From NCBI RefSeq assembly GCF_000332095.2, contig NZ_KI913949.1, positions 1,698,511 through 1,762,510 on the forward strand: a DNA stretch of 64,000 nt. The letters are read 5' to 3'. The notes beneath the pieces are model-generated. The model was not told the DNA's origin and did not search any database. It saw only the letters and a list, made by a program, of their open reading frames with translations. Source of the DNA: Leptolyngbya sp. PCC 6406. Its GTDB lineage: Bacteria; Cyanobacteriota; Cyanobacteriia; Phormidesmidales; Phormidesmidaceae. The position numbers and the translations under genes are program-made. Of this stretch, positions 53,782-63,900 are shown one piece after another; within the stretch, counting starts at the first letter, position 1, and each line of letters opens with the position of its first letter.

Positions 53782-53794
53782 ACTTCAAGGGCTC

Positions 53795-54052
53795 CTACTT
53801 ATAGGTGGTCATGCTGCGGAACATGTAGCCCAGAACAACACCGATAATCAAGGCCCAGAGTTGACCCGAATCCACGAAGTTTTTGGCCATCGTGCCCAGA
53901 TCTCCTAGGATGTCTTGGTCAAATTGCTGGGCTAGGACCACAGCCTGAGTTTGGGATAGGGGTGTTGCCTGAGCACCGAAACCCCCTCCGACCTGATCGG
54001 CTGGCCGGATGGATACAGGCGAGAGCATCACCAAGGAATTGGAGGACTGCAT
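53795..54052 (-). CDS. Small single-span membrane protein, unknown
   Basis: The product is 85 residues from ATG 54052 (ATG 54028 is also possible; the frame extends to 54133). A polar N-terminal part (LSQTQAVVLAQQFDQDI) is followed by one C-terminal membrane helix (LWALIIGVVLGYMFRS) ending MTTYK. The GVVLGYMFRS end is familiar from small cyanobacterial proteins of unknown role. Located between rsmG and argH. Confidence 0.6.
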   Translation of the reverse strand: MQSSNSLVMLSPVSIRPADQVGGGFGAQATPLSQTQAVVLAQQFDQDILGDLGTMAKNFVDSGQLWALIIGVVLGYMFRSMTTYK

Positions 54053-54137
54053 AGCCGAGAGGCTCCTCAGACAGGGGATAAGAATATGCCCAAAATATAC
54101 ACCAGCCCTCCCGCTTCCGGGGATGCGGACCACGACA

Positions 54138-54917
54138 CTAGAGCGGCTTTTTAGCGGGCAGACCAGGTTGCCGGGGGAATTTGCCAGGGCTGGGACGGAC
54201 CTTACGCAGGTAGACGCAATGGCGCATCCCCTCCGTCAGGGGAGTCTGCCAGGATTGCACCGCCGTCAGCTCGCCCCCCAACTGGGCGGCGACGCGCTCC
54301 ACCGTAGCCTCCTCCTCTGGGGTCCATTGGCCTCGGTAGAGCACCGCCATGCCCCCCACCCGCACTAGGGGTAGGCCATACTCCACACAGGGGCTCACTG
54401 GCCCCACCGCCCGCAGTAGGGCTAGGTCGTACTTCCCCCGGTGGTGAGGACGATGACCGAGGGATTCTGCCCGATCTGCGATCGCCCGCACCTGGGTCAG
54501 CCCCATCTCCAGAGCCAGTTCCTCCAGAAACCGGATTTTCTTCTGGGTGGCATCTAGCAGGGTAATGGTCCAATCGGGATATGCGATCGCGGCAGGCAAC
54601 CCCGGAAACCCCGCCCCAGTGCCAATATCGATCACCTGGGCGATGGTCACAGACTGCGCCCAATCTGGCCTCTGGTCTGACCCATCGCCCTTCCCTAGCC
54701 AAGGCCAGAGTCCACTGAGAGAATCCCACAGATGCTTTTCCCAAAAGTCATCTGGCTCCGTCAGGCGGGTGAGGTTGATCTGCTCATTACCCGCCAAAAT
54801 CCCTTGATAGAGGGCCTGGAATTGTGCCCATTGGGCATCTCCAGGTTGCCAGCCTAGGGTGCTCTGCCAGATCTCATCCCGTCGCGCCAGTCCAGTTATC
54901 GCCATTTGTAATGTCAT
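54138..54917 (-). CDS. rsmG: 16S rRNA (guanine-527-N7) methyltransferase RsmG
   Basis: The product is 259 residues from ATG 54917; the frame is open to 55046, but that region is the end of the ABC gene. RsmG motifs: NEQINLTRLTEPDDFWEKHLWDS, the AdoMet loop VIDIGTGAGFPGLP, ITLLDATQKKIRFLEELALEM and KYDLALLRAVGP. It methylates G527 near the ribosome decoding centre. It starts 5 bp after the stop of the ABC ATPase gene, so both are one operon. Confidence 0.95.
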   Translation of the reverse strand: MTLQMAITGLARRDEIWQSTLGWQPGDAQWAQFQALYQGILAGNEQINLTRLTEPDDFWEKHLWDSLSGLWPWLGKGDGSDQRPDWAQSVTIAQVIDIGTGAGFPGLPAAIAYPDWTITLLDATQKKIRFLEELALEMGLTQVRAIADRAESLGHRPHHRGKYDLALLRAVGPVSPCVEYGLPLVRVGGMAVLYRGQWTPEEEATVERVAAQLGGELTAVQSWQTPLTEGMRHCVYLRKVRPSPGKFPRQPGLPAKKPL

Positions 54918-54922
54918 TTTTG

Positions 54923-55576
54923 TTAAGCCACCTCCACCGGGGCCGTTTTTTCGAGGGGAATCAGTTCCCCCTGGTGCAGTTGCCAGACCCGATCCGCCAA
55001 ACCCATCAGTTCGCTCGTGTCGTGGGAGACCACCAGTAGGCTCCACTCTTTTTTGAGTTGGCGCAACAGGGTGATCAACTGCTGGCGCATTGACCAGTCC
55101 AGTCCCGCCGTGGGTTCATCCAACAGCAGCAGGTAGGGCTGGCGAATGAGTTGCACCGCTAGGGCAAGGCGGCGCTGTTGTCCCCCACTGAGGGCGTAGG
55201 GTTCTGACTTCAGGGAGAGGTGGTCAAGGCCCACGGACCCTAGGGCGGCATGAATGCGATCTAGGGTGAGTTCGGGATGACCCAGGCGCAGTTCTTCCAG
55301 AATGTTGTGGCCACAAAAGTGGCGCTCGGGAAACTGAAACACCAGCCCCGCCAACTGTTGCAGGGCTTCAGGTGTAAGCACCTGTTGCCGCCAGCACACC
55401 GTACCCGAGGTGGGATAGGCCAAGCCCGACAGGATCTCCAGTAGGGTGGTTTTCCCGGAACCGCTCGGCCCCACCACCAGCCCCATTTCCTGGGGGGCTA
55501 GCTCTAGGTTGATGCTTTTGAGAATGGGGTCGGGACTGGCGGCAGGATGGTAGACCAGATCGTTCAGATAGAGCAT
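54923..55576 (-). CDS. ABC ATPase, energy-coupling factor/CbiO-like
   Basis: In this 217-residue protein Walker A is GPSGSGKTT (about 36-44), Q-loop LVFQFPERHF, signature LSGGQQRR and Walker B LLLLDEPTAGLDW. The Q-loop FPERHF resembles EcfA ATPases. No permease is encoded nearby, so its membrane partner is unknown. Similar stand-alone ATPases occur in cyanobacteria and chloroplasts. Upstream of rsmG in the same operon. Confidence 0.85.
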   Translation of the reverse strand: MLYLNDLVYHPAASPDPILKSINLELAPQEMGLVVGPSGSGKTTLLEILSGLAYPTSGTVCWRQQVLTPEALQQLAGLVFQFPERHFCGHNILEELRLGHPELTLDRIHAALGSVGLDHLSLKSEPYALSGGQQRRLALAVQLIRQPYLLLLDEPTAGLDWSMRQQLITLLRQLKKEWSLLVVSHDTSELMGLADRVWQLHQGELIPLEKTAPVEVA

Positions 55577-55934
55577 TCGCTAAGGACAGTCAGTTTCTGG
55601 GAACTGGTTTTGGGAACTGGTTTTGGGAACTGGGAATTTGAAATCCCGATTTCAGATCGGAACCTGTATTAAACCTACCTGGAATTCATCGTCGATGGGT
55701 GGGCTCACCCTATCAGGGGCTACGAGGGGGGGTCGGGAACCCTCCCTGATCAACCTCGTCCCATCAGGTATAGCGTGATACGGGCACTGGGAAGCCGCTG
55801 GCCAACCCAGCCTAGATTCCTGGCCTAGAGATCTACTGGTCTAGAGATCTACTGGTTTAGAGATCTAATGTTGACCTTTAATTCTGTTGACCTTTAATTC
55901 AATCCAGACCGCACATTAGCACCACACATTAGCT
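55577..55934. repeat. Intergenic region with clustered short tandem repeats
   Basis: The 358-bp spacer between divergent genes contains gggaactggtttt (13 bp) about 2.6 times at 55599-55632, tggtctagagatctac (16 bp) nearly three times at 55821-55866, and tgttgacctttaattc (16 bp) twice at 55869-55900, then two acattagc words near 55913 and 55925. Different unrelated units duplicated side by side suggest repeated slippage or recombination. Promoters for both flanking genes must be here. No gene is seen. Confidence 0.8.
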
Positions 55935-56906
55935 ATGACACATTCCATCTCTTCATTGCGTTCTCCCCAGCGCCCTGGGCGGCGCTTCTGGCAACGGGTG
56001 GGCCTGCTCTTGGTGGGGGCCAGCACCGTGGTGCTCCAGTTCGGCAACCTGCCCGCCTGGGCCGGAGATCCCTTCCGCCCCCAGAATCCCAGCCCCACCA
56101 TTGGCGATGGCACCGAAGCCGCCTTCTACAAAATGTTTCGAGATGGGGACTACGTTGAGGCTCGGGCCATCCTGATGGCAGCCCGAGGGGAAGACAGTGA
56201 CCCCCTCTACCACGCCATGATGGCCTCCATGGCCTATCTAGACCAGGATTGGACAACCTTGCTCAGTCGCGCCCAATCCACCCAGCAGGCGGCAAACGCC
56301 CTCATTAACGGGGCTGACCCGCTGCGGGGGCATCTCTATGCTGCCGTAGGCATTTTCCTAGAAGGAGCCCATCACCTCCGCACCGTCGGTGTGGCCCGAG
56401 GCACCCCCCGCGCCCTATCTATGTTGCAACAGGTTTTTGACCACTTGGATAAAGCCGAGGAGATTAATGCCAATGATCCAGAGCTGAGTTTGCTCAAGGG
56501 CTTTATGGATCTGCTGCTGGCGGTGAACCTCCCCTTTGCCAACCCTGAAACTGCGATCGCGCGGTTAGACAACTATGGCGCACCAGACTATGTTGCCCAG
56601 CGGGGAATTGCCATTGGCTATCGAGATTTAGGGCAACATGACCGAGCTTTGCGGGCGGTAGACCGCGCCCTCACCGCCGTGAATAACGCCGTCCCCGGTG
56701 AGGACAACACGAATCCGGAACTGCTGTACCTGAAAGCACAAATTCTGGCGGGACTCCAACGTTATAGCGACAGCCAGGAGTATTTCGCCCAAGCCCTGGA
56801 ATATGCCGATCAGCTCCCCAATGAACTAGCGACTCGGATCGAATGGGAGTACTGCGTCGTGCAGGGCACCCCCGTCGGCACCTGCTCCGCCAACGCCGGA
56901 TACTAG
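55935..56906 (+). CDS. Secreted TPR protein, Sll0314-like
   Basis: The 323-residue protein has a signal peptide: RPGRRFWQRVGLLLVGAST to a cut after AWA near residue 43. The mature part is helical with TPR features (AAFYKMFRDGDYVEARAIL, IAIGYRDLGQHDRALRAVDRAL, LLYLKAQILAGLQRYSDSQEYF). It resembles the conserved cyanobacterial Sll0314/Alr1548 family of exported TPR proteins. Function unknown; periplasmic protein-protein contacts are likely. Confidence 0.78.
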   Translation: MTHSISSLRSPQRPGRRFWQRVGLLLVGASTVVLQFGNLPAWAGDPFRPQNPSPTIGDGTEAAFYKMFRDGDYVEARAILMAARGEDSDPLYHAMMASMAYLDQDWTTLLSRAQSTQQAANALINGADPLRGHLYAAVGIFLEGAHHLRTVGVARGTPRALSMLQQVFDHLDKAEEINANDPELSLLKGFMDLLLAVNLPFANPETAIARLDNYGAPDYVAQRGIAIGYRDLGQHDRALRAVDRALTAVNNAVPGEDNTNPELLYLKAQILAGLQRYSDSQEYFAQALEYADQLPNELATRIEWEYCVVQGTPVGTCSANAGY

Positions 56907-57098
56907 TGCTCAGACCATTAATGATTGACGGGTGACCGACATCCTGGAGTTTAGTTGGGGTTAACTTTTGAGGGTCTTCGACCCGTCAAGATTTTCCTGG
57001 CGGAACACCAGACCAATTTAAGGGCGAAATTCTAGGATCTCTTAGGCCATCCGGGGCCACCATCCCTAGATATATTCCCCCAATAGCGGTACCACAGA

Positions 57099-57133
57099 GG
57101 TCATGGGGATGGAAAACCACCCATGACCTTTTT
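57099..57133 (+). terminator. Rho-independent terminator
   Basis: Stem ggtcatggg(ga)tgg with loop AAAA and ccacccatgacc, followed by TTTTT. It lies about 190 bp after the TPR gene stop and just before the amidohydrolase gene. It also covers an ATG at 57123, which argues that the next gene starts downstream, at 57216. Confidence 0.75.
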
Positions 57134-57215
57134 CTTCGATTGTCTGCCTAGCATAAACAGACGAACTAGACTTCTCTGGAGGAAAATAAACAGATTCATC
57201 TATCGGGTGCACCCC

Positions 57216-58586
57216 ATGTCTACCTTGCTGGTCACAAACATCCACACCCTGGTCACCATGGATGATGGTCAACGGGAAGTTCGGCGAGGGGCGTTGTGGG
57301 TGCGGGACAACGTGATCGAGCAGGTGGGGACACCAGACGAGCTACCAGACAGCGCCGATGAAGTTCTGGATTTGCGCGATCGCCACATAGTCCTTCCTGG
57401 CCTCGTCAACACCCATCATCACTTTTTTCAAACGCTGACCCGAGTCGTACCGGGAGCGCAAAATCAGGAACTCTTTGGCTGGCTCACCACGTTGTATCCC
57501 CTTTGGGCCAATCTCACCGCTGAGATGCTAGCAGTAGCGGCACAGGTAGCGGCAGCAGAGCTAATCCTCTCCGGTTGTACCACCGCCAGCGACCACCATT
57601 ACCTTTTTCCCAATGACTGCACCCTGGATGCGGAGATCGAAGCCGTTCAGGCCACAGGGCTAAGGTTCCACGCCTGCCGGGGCAGCCTCAGCGTTGGGGT
57701 CAGTCAGGGTGGCCTCCCCCCGGATAATGTGATTGAAACTGAGAAGGCTATCCTCAAGGACACCCAGCGACTCATTGAGCAGTACCACGATCGCGATCGC
57801 TACGCCATGACCCGCCTCGTGGTGGCCCCCACCTCCCCCTTTTCTGTCACCCAGGATCTCATGCGGGAGTCAGCAGCCCTGGCCCGCGCCTATCCCAAAG
57901 TGCGTCTCCACACCCACTTGGCGGAAAACAACAACGACGTGAACTACAGCCTGGAGAAATTTGGCCTCACCCCCGGTGACTATGCCGAGTCCGTAGGTTG
58001 GCTGGGGGAAGACGTGTGGCATGCCCACTGCGTCAAACTCTCGGATCGCTGCATCCACCAATTTGGCCAAACTGGCACCGGGGTCGCCCACTGTCCCTGT
58101 AGCAACATGCGCCTTGGCAGCGGTGTCGCCCCCCTCCGCACCATGCTTAACCAGGGGGTTCCCGTGGGTCTAGGGGTAGACGGCTCCGCTTCTAATGACG
58201 CTAGCCATCTGCTCCAGGAAGCCCGCATGGCCCTGCTCCTAGCCCGTGTGCGGGATGAGGATGCGGCGGCCCTGACGGCTCGGGAAGCGCTGCACATCGC
58301 TACCCGAGGTGGGGCACGGGTGCTGGGACGGGATGATATTGGAGTCCTGGCCCCCGGTATGGCCGCTGATTTTATTGCGGTGAATTTGGATCAGGTGGCC
58401 TTTGCCGGGGCTTGGCATGATCCCGTTGCTGCTTTGCTGTTTTGCACTGTGCCTCAGGTGGACTACAGCTTCATCAATGGGCAACGGGTCGTCGATCAGG
58501 GCCACCTCACCACCCTGGATCTTCCCAACTTGATCGAACGCCACCGCCATTTAGCTCAGCGGTTGGTGAATGTAGGGGATGCCTAA
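57216..58586 (+). CDS. Amidohydrolase, 8-oxoguanine deaminase-like
   Basis: The product is 456 residues from ATG 57216. The metal site is NTHHHFFQ (H67/H69), HTHLAENNND and HAHCVKLSD, with the distal Asp in GLGVDGSASNDASHLL. The LTRVVPGAQNQELFGWLTTL segment and DHHYLFP are those of 8-oxoguanine deaminases, which convert 8-oxoguanine to urate; related enzymes act on guanine or triazines. It salvages or detoxifies oxidised purine, useful in an oxygen-producing cell. Confidence 0.88.
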   Translation: MSTLLVTNIHTLVTMDDGQREVRRGALWVRDNVIEQVGTPDELPDSADEVLDLRDRHIVLPGLVNTHHHFFQTLTRVVPGAQNQELFGWLTTLYPLWANLTAEMLAVAAQVAAAELILSGCTTASDHHYLFPNDCTLDAEIEAVQATGLRFHACRGSLSVGVSQGGLPPDNVIETEKAILKDTQRLIEQYHDRDRYAMTRLVVAPTSPFSVTQDLMRESAALARAYPKVRLHTHLAENNNDVNYSLEKFGLTPGDYAESVGWLGEDVWHAHCVKLSDRCIHQFGQTGTGVAHCPCSNMRLGSGVAPLRTMLNQGVPVGLGVDGSASNDASHLLQEARMALLLARVRDEDAAALTAREALHIATRGGARVLGRDDIGVLAPGMAADFIAVNLDQVAFAGAWHDPVAALLFCTVPQVDYSFINGQRVVDQGHLTTLDLPNLIERHRHLAQRLVNVGDA

Positions 58587-58619
58587 GGCATGGCGCGATA
58601 AGGAAAACGCTGCTTTGCG

Positions 58620-58719
58620 TTTATAGCGGTTCCCTAATGGATGAGGTACAGCTCAACTTGATGGTAATTCGGGGCACAAGGGGCTTAAGCCCCTTGCCTG
58701 TACTTAACCCGAGTGAGAA
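58620..58719. mobile_element. MITE-like repeat with caaggggcttaagccccttg core
   Basis: The ends are near-perfect inverted repeats: tttatagcggttc at the left, and reversed right end ttatagcgcttctc. The 20-bp palindrome lies at 58677-58696, followed by cctgtacttaacccgagtga. Copies of the palindrome with parts of the flanks occur at 37190-37240 (tatagcagt left end) and 39512-39557 (right end accgctata). No coding capacity. Confidence 0.65.
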
Positions 58720-58832
58720 GCGCTATAAGTTGGTACTAGTGTAGGGAGAACTGTGCGCCCCTACCGTGGCCGTACTGGATTGAGATAAATACCGCTATAT
58801 GCTCATGGCATGGGCGTAAGGCAGGAAAAGGA

Positions 58833-60365
58833 ATGACAGGGGACAAGGGTTCTGTCGCAGGCGGGTTGGCTCAAGGGTCGGCGAACCAGAGGCCAGGGAA
58901 AGCTCAGCGATTTTTCCGGGGGCTCTTGGGGGGGCTGATATGCAGTGGGGGGATAGCAACGCCCGCCCTGGCCCTGTGCCCTGCCGATCTCCCCGCCGCC
59001 GTTGAGGCGGTGACGGCGCGGCCCGAAATGGCGCGATCGCGGTTGGGCCTCCAGGTCGCGACCCTGGATGGGTCAGTGGTGTACGAGCGGGAGAGCGACC
59101 GCTTCTTTGTGCCCGCCTCGACCCTGAAGTTGCTGACCACAGCGGCGGTGCTGACTCACCTGGGGCCGGACTACCAGATTCGGACCTCTGTTCACGGAGT
59201 CGTGAATGGGACCGGGCTAACGCCGCTGCGGGTGGTGGGGCGGGGAGATCCCAGCTTTACCAGCGAGGACTTAGGGGATCTGGCCCAGCAACTCCGGGGG
59301 CAGAATCTGGGCATGATTCCCCAGCTCATTGGCGATGAGAGCGCCTTCCCCGGCAGCGCCATCAACCCCAACTGGGAATGGGAGGATGTGCAGGCGGGCT
59401 ATGGAGCCGCCGCTAATGCCCTGATTCTCAATGGCAATGCCCTGGGGCTGGCCCTCGTGCCCCAAGCCGTGGGGCAGCCCTTGCAGGTGGTGTGGGACAA
59501 CCCCGCCCTGGGGGCAATTTGGCAGGTGGAAAATCGTTCCCGGACAGTGGCAGCGGGGCAGTCGGAGTCGGTCACCCTGGGTCGAGCCTTGGATCGCCCC
59601 CTGCTACGGGTAGGGGGCCAGTTGGTGGTGGGCTCTCGTCCCGCGAGAACCGCGATCGCGATTCCCAATCCTGGAGAAGCCTTTTTGAGGGAATTTCGCC
59701 AAACGCTTCAGGATCAAGGACTTCAGGTCGGCACAACGGTAGTCACCCCAATTCCGACCCCCTCCCTACCCCCAGAACTGGCGGCGGTAGTGTCGCCGCC
59801 CCTCTCAGCCCTGCTCATACCGACCAACCGCAGCAGCAACAATCTCTACGCCGAAGCATTGCTGAAGCAGTTGGGCCGAGACCAAGTATCGCCGCCCCAT
59901 CCTCAGGCGGACTGGGGTGAGGAAACTGAGGATGTTACCGAGGTCAGCTTGGAGATAGCCCAGCACCTACTGGCGGATCTGGGGGTAGACCCTGAAACCA
60001 TCGTCATGGTGGATGGCTCCGGCCTTGCCCGCAAAAATCTGGTTACCCCAGCCGCCTTGGTCACCGTCCTCCAAGCCATGGCGCGATCACCCTATGCTGC
60101 TGTCTACCGCGACTCCCTAGCGGTGGCGGGGGTCAACGGCACCCTGGGCAATCGCCTGCGGGATACCCCCGCAGCGGGGCGACTCTGGGGTAAATCCGGA
60201 GCCCTCAGCCGCAACTTTGCCCTAGCGGGCTATCTAGATCCCCCCAACCACGAGCCCCTCGCTTTCGCCGTGATCATCAACAACATTGACCAACCCGGCT
60301 CAACGGCCCGACAGATCATCGACACCATTGTGGTCGCCTTGGCTGAGTTGGAATCCTGTGGCTAG
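58833..60365 (+). CDS. dacB: D-alanyl-D-alanine carboxypeptidase/endopeptidase, PBP4 class
   Basis: The 510-residue protein has a basic, hydrophobic leader (FFRGLLGGLICSGGIATPALA, cut after ALA near 48). Penicillin-binding motifs are complete: STLK with S96/K99, SNN at 335-337 and KSG at 454-456. The long insertion between SxxK and SxN (about 100-330: LTPLRVVGRGDPSF, AINPNWEWEDVQ) defines the PBP4 (class C) type. It trims peptidoglycan peptides in the periplasm. Single gene. Confidence 0.93.
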   Translation: MTGDKGSVAGGLAQGSANQRPGKAQRFFRGLLGGLICSGGIATPALALCPADLPAAVEAVTARPEMARSRLGLQVATLDGSVVYERESDRFFVPASTLKLLTTAAVLTHLGPDYQIRTSVHGVVNGTGLTPLRVVGRGDPSFTSEDLGDLAQQLRGQNLGMIPQLIGDESAFPGSAINPNWEWEDVQAGYGAAANALILNGNALGLALVPQAVGQPLQVVWDNPALGAIWQVENRSRTVAAGQSESVTLGRALDRPLLRVGGQLVVGSRPARTAIAIPNPGEAFLREFRQTLQDQGLQVGTTVVTPIPTPSLPPELAAVVSPPLSALLIPTNRSSNNLYAEALLKQLGRDQVSPPHPQADWGEETEDVTEVSLEIAQHLLADLGVDPETIVMVDGSGLARKNLVTPAALVTVLQAMARSPYAAVYRDSLAVAGVNGTLGNRLRDTPAAGRLWGKSGALSRNFALAGYLDPPNHEPLAFAVIINNIDQPGSTARQIIDTIVVALAELESCG

Positions 60366-60977
60366 AGGTTTTGTTCGCCGATAGGGGTGATGGGGTGATG
60401 GGGTGTATAGCCTAACGGCATTCAAGAAAGGCGTTGGCGAAGCCACTCCCTGGGAGTTAGCCTGCCCGGAGGGCTTAGGGGTGATGGGGTGATGGGGTGT
60501 TTTCTGGTGCCCTGGCTCTGCCTGGGTACATCCGTCGGAGGCTCTGCCTCCCCTGTTTTCGTAGGGGCAATCCCTTGCTTGCCCTGAGCGGAGCCTTCCC
60601 GGAGGGAATAGGGCTTGTTCTGAGCGGAGTCGAAGGATGGTTGCCCTTGTAGCCGGATGATAGGTGACAGGTGATAGGAATTTTGAGTTTTGAATTGCCC
60701 GTAGGGGCGCGGTTTCCGCGCCCAATGCAGGACGTGACGGGTGACAGAACCGTAGGGTGGGCTTTGCCCACCTATCCAGGCATCGCTTACCAATCTGGGT
60801 AGTGGGCTGTTGGCGAAATCTACCTGCCGTCACCTACTGGCGGGGAAGGTGCCCTCAAACGCTCCCCAGTCCCAAAAAAGGGGGGGGATCCGCCATAATG
60901 GCGGTGATTGTGCCCTGGGGGTGCAGAGCAGTATTTTTTGATGCGGTATTTTTCAACGCGGTACTTAACCCATTGCC
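60366..60977. other. Intergenic region full of interspersed repeats
   Basis: The 612-bp spacer shows ggggtgatggggtgatgggg near 60387 and again near 60480, a gtaggggcaatcccttgctt unit at 60562, gagcggagtcgaaggatggt at 60625, and the module 60650-60775 that mirrors 48125-48240 in reverse (cgtaggggcgcggtttccgc, gtagggtgggctttgcccac). A minus-strand open frame through this region is repeat-derived. The last 100 bp (gcggtatttttcaacgcggt) lead into the CHAT gene. Confidence 0.7.
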
Positions 60978-63900
60978 ATGGTGATTCTGCATATTGATCT
61001 GCACCAGGGGCCGGATGAATCTACGGCGGTGCTGCGCTATGGCTGGGAAAACCTGAACCAGTTCCAGCGCCGCACGCTGCCCCTGGGGGCGATCGCGGAT
61101 CTGGTCGCCGCCAGCGAGGCTACCTACTACACCGCCTACAATCAACTCACGCTGGGGGATCTGGTTAGCGCGGGGCAGCAGCTTTACCGCTGGCTGGATG
61201 GGGCCGATCGCTGGCTGACCCAAACCCTAGCCACTGCCCCGCCCCAGGGGAACCGGGCCATTGGACTGGCGATCGCCACCGCTGGCGCGCTGGCCCATGT
61301 GCCCTGGGAACTGCTCCACGATGGAGAGGACTTTTTGGCCACGAAGGTGCGCCCGGTGGTGCCGCTGCGCTGGTGTGGCGGCAGCGCCCCCATGCCCCGG
61401 CCCCTGACCCTGACGGACAGGCCCCAAAACCGGGCTCTGACGGCCCTATTTATGGCCACGGCCCCCACCGCGCCGGGGGTGAGCGAGCTGAGCTATGAAC
61501 AGGAGGAGGCCCAGATTCTCCAGGCCACGGCGCGGCAGCAGATCGCTCTCCAGGTGGAGGAGAGCGGCTGTTTAACGGAACTGCGCTATCTCCTGGCCAG
61601 CTATCCGCCGGAGGGGTTCCCCGATGTGATCCATTTCTCTGGTCATGCGGGCCACGGGGCGCGGGGGCCGATTTTTCTGACGGAGACGGAAACGGGGGAT
61701 CTGTGGGAGGCGACGGCGGCGGATATCGGTGAGGCGTTGCAATTTCGCTGGCCGTCCCTGTTGTTTTTGTCCGGTTGTCGCACCGGGGAGCGCATGGCCC
61801 AGGGGGCGGTGCCCTCCCTGGCGGAGGCGTTGATTGCCCAAGGGGCGGGGGCGGTGCTGGGCTGGGGCCGTCCGGTGCTGGATCGGGATGCGATGTGGGC
61901 GGCGGCGGCACTCTATGGGGGACTGGCGGAGGGGCTGGGCCTGCTGGAGGCCCAGAGCCGCACAGTGCGGGCCTTGCTGAAGGCGAAGGCGCGGGACTGG
62001 CATTTACTGCGGCTCTATGTCGGGGCCACCGTGCCGGGAGCCTTGGTCACCCCCCTGCGGACGCGGGGCCGGAAACGAGCCCCCCAGCCCACCGTGACCA
62101 CGGAATTTCTGGACGGGGCGGGCAATGTCAAGGTGGCCAGCCGGGAGAGTTTCGTCGGGCGGCGGCGACCCTTGCAGCACTGCCTGCGGGTGCTGCGCGA
62201 CCCCAGCGACCCCCGGTTGGGGGTGTTGATTTGGGGCCTGGGGGGCCACGGCAAAAGCAGTTTGGCGGCACGGCTGGGGGATCGCCTGCCGGAGTTCCAG
62301 CGCCTGGTGTGGGTGGGCAGGGTGGATGAGCCCACCTTGGTCAGCCAGTTGGCCAATGCCCTGGATCAGCCCGCCCTGCGCCCTACCCTGCTGGCGGATG
62401 ATGAAGACCTGAAATATCGCCTGCGGCGGGTCTTTCGACAATTGCTGGACTTGCCCCAGCCGCCCCCGCCCTTCTTGCTGGTGCTGGATGATTTTGAGCA
62501 AAACCTGGAGGCGGATTGTCGCACCCTGAAGCCAGCAGCGGCGGCGGTGTTGACAGCCCTGGTCACCGCCATCACCGAGGCCCATGCCCCCCACCGCCTG
62601 ATCCTCACCTGCCGCTATGAATTCGACTTTGCCCTCAGCTCCAAGCTGGCGTTGCAACCCCTGGGCCAAATGCAGGGGGCGGAACTGACCAAAAAATGTG
62701 CCCAGCTACCGGGCTTTATGACCCAAACCCAAGAAGACCCCGCCGCCCCCCAGCGGCGACAACGGGCCTTGGCCCTGGCGGATGGCAACCCCCGCCTGTT
62801 GGAATGGCTGGATAAGCTCTTGCAGGCCACCCTGGAACCGGGACTGGATCTGGATCAGATTTTGGCGCGGCTGGAGGCGCTGGAGCAGGATCAGGGGGAA
62901 CTGCGGCAGCAGGTGCTAGCGGCGACCCTGCTGGATCAGATGGATGCCCCCCTGGGGCAGATGCTGCGCCGGGGGCTGCTGTTTCTGCTGCCCGTCCCCC
63001 TGGCGGTGCTGGGCCAGGTCTGCACCGACATGCCTGGGTTTGAGGGCTTGGTGGCGCGGGCCTTGCGCCTGGGCCTCCTGGAAACCACCCCCCCCCACCC
63101 CGACCCCACAGATCCGACCCTCTTAGTACGGGTACCCCGTGTGCTGCCCTTGACCGCCCCCCCGGAACCGGCACTGGCGGCGGCAGCGGCCCAGGCGCTC
63201 TATGGCATCTGGTGGCAGGGGCAGCGGGGCACAGAGGCCCAGCAGTTGGAGGTGCATCGCTTGGCCCTGGCGGGACAGGTGGGGGAGGTGGCGGCGGAGA
63301 TTGCGGATGTGGTGGCGCGAGGGTGGAATAGTCGCAGCCGCTTTCGGGAAGTGGTTCACCTCTGCAAGAACACTTTGCGGCTTGTCGAGGATTACCGGGT
63401 TTATCAGCGATTGGCCTGGGCCGAGGATGATCTAGGGGATCGGGAAAAGTGTTTGCAGCATTATCAACAAGCCCTGGATCTCTGTCCTGAAGAGGATGAG
63501 GAAATTAAAGCTTCGATTTTGCACAACACTGCGGTTGTCAAAGCGAATCAGGGGGATGTGGCAGGGGCGATCGCCCTCTACCAGCAGTCCTTAGAAATCA
63601 AAGAGCGCATCGGCGATGCCCAGGGCAAAGCCGCCACCCTGCACCAAATGGCCATCCTCAAAGCGAATCAGGGGGATGTAGAAGGTGCGATCGCACTCTA
63701 CCAGCAGTCCTTAGAAATCCAAGAGCGCATCGGCAATGCCCAGGGCAAAGCCGCCTCCCTGCACCAAATGGCCATCCTCAAAGCGAATCAGGGGGATGTA
63801 GAAGGGGCGATCGCCCTCTACCAGCAGTCCTTAGAAATTGAAGAGCGCATCGGCAATGCCCAGGGCAAAGCCATCTCCTTGGCGACATTAGGCAATTTAT

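Noticed and set aside
60300-60833. Minus-strand frame of 177 codons after the carboxypeptidase gene
   Set aside because: It consists of interspersed repeat DNA and antisense of the carboxypeptidase end; low-complexity peptide.
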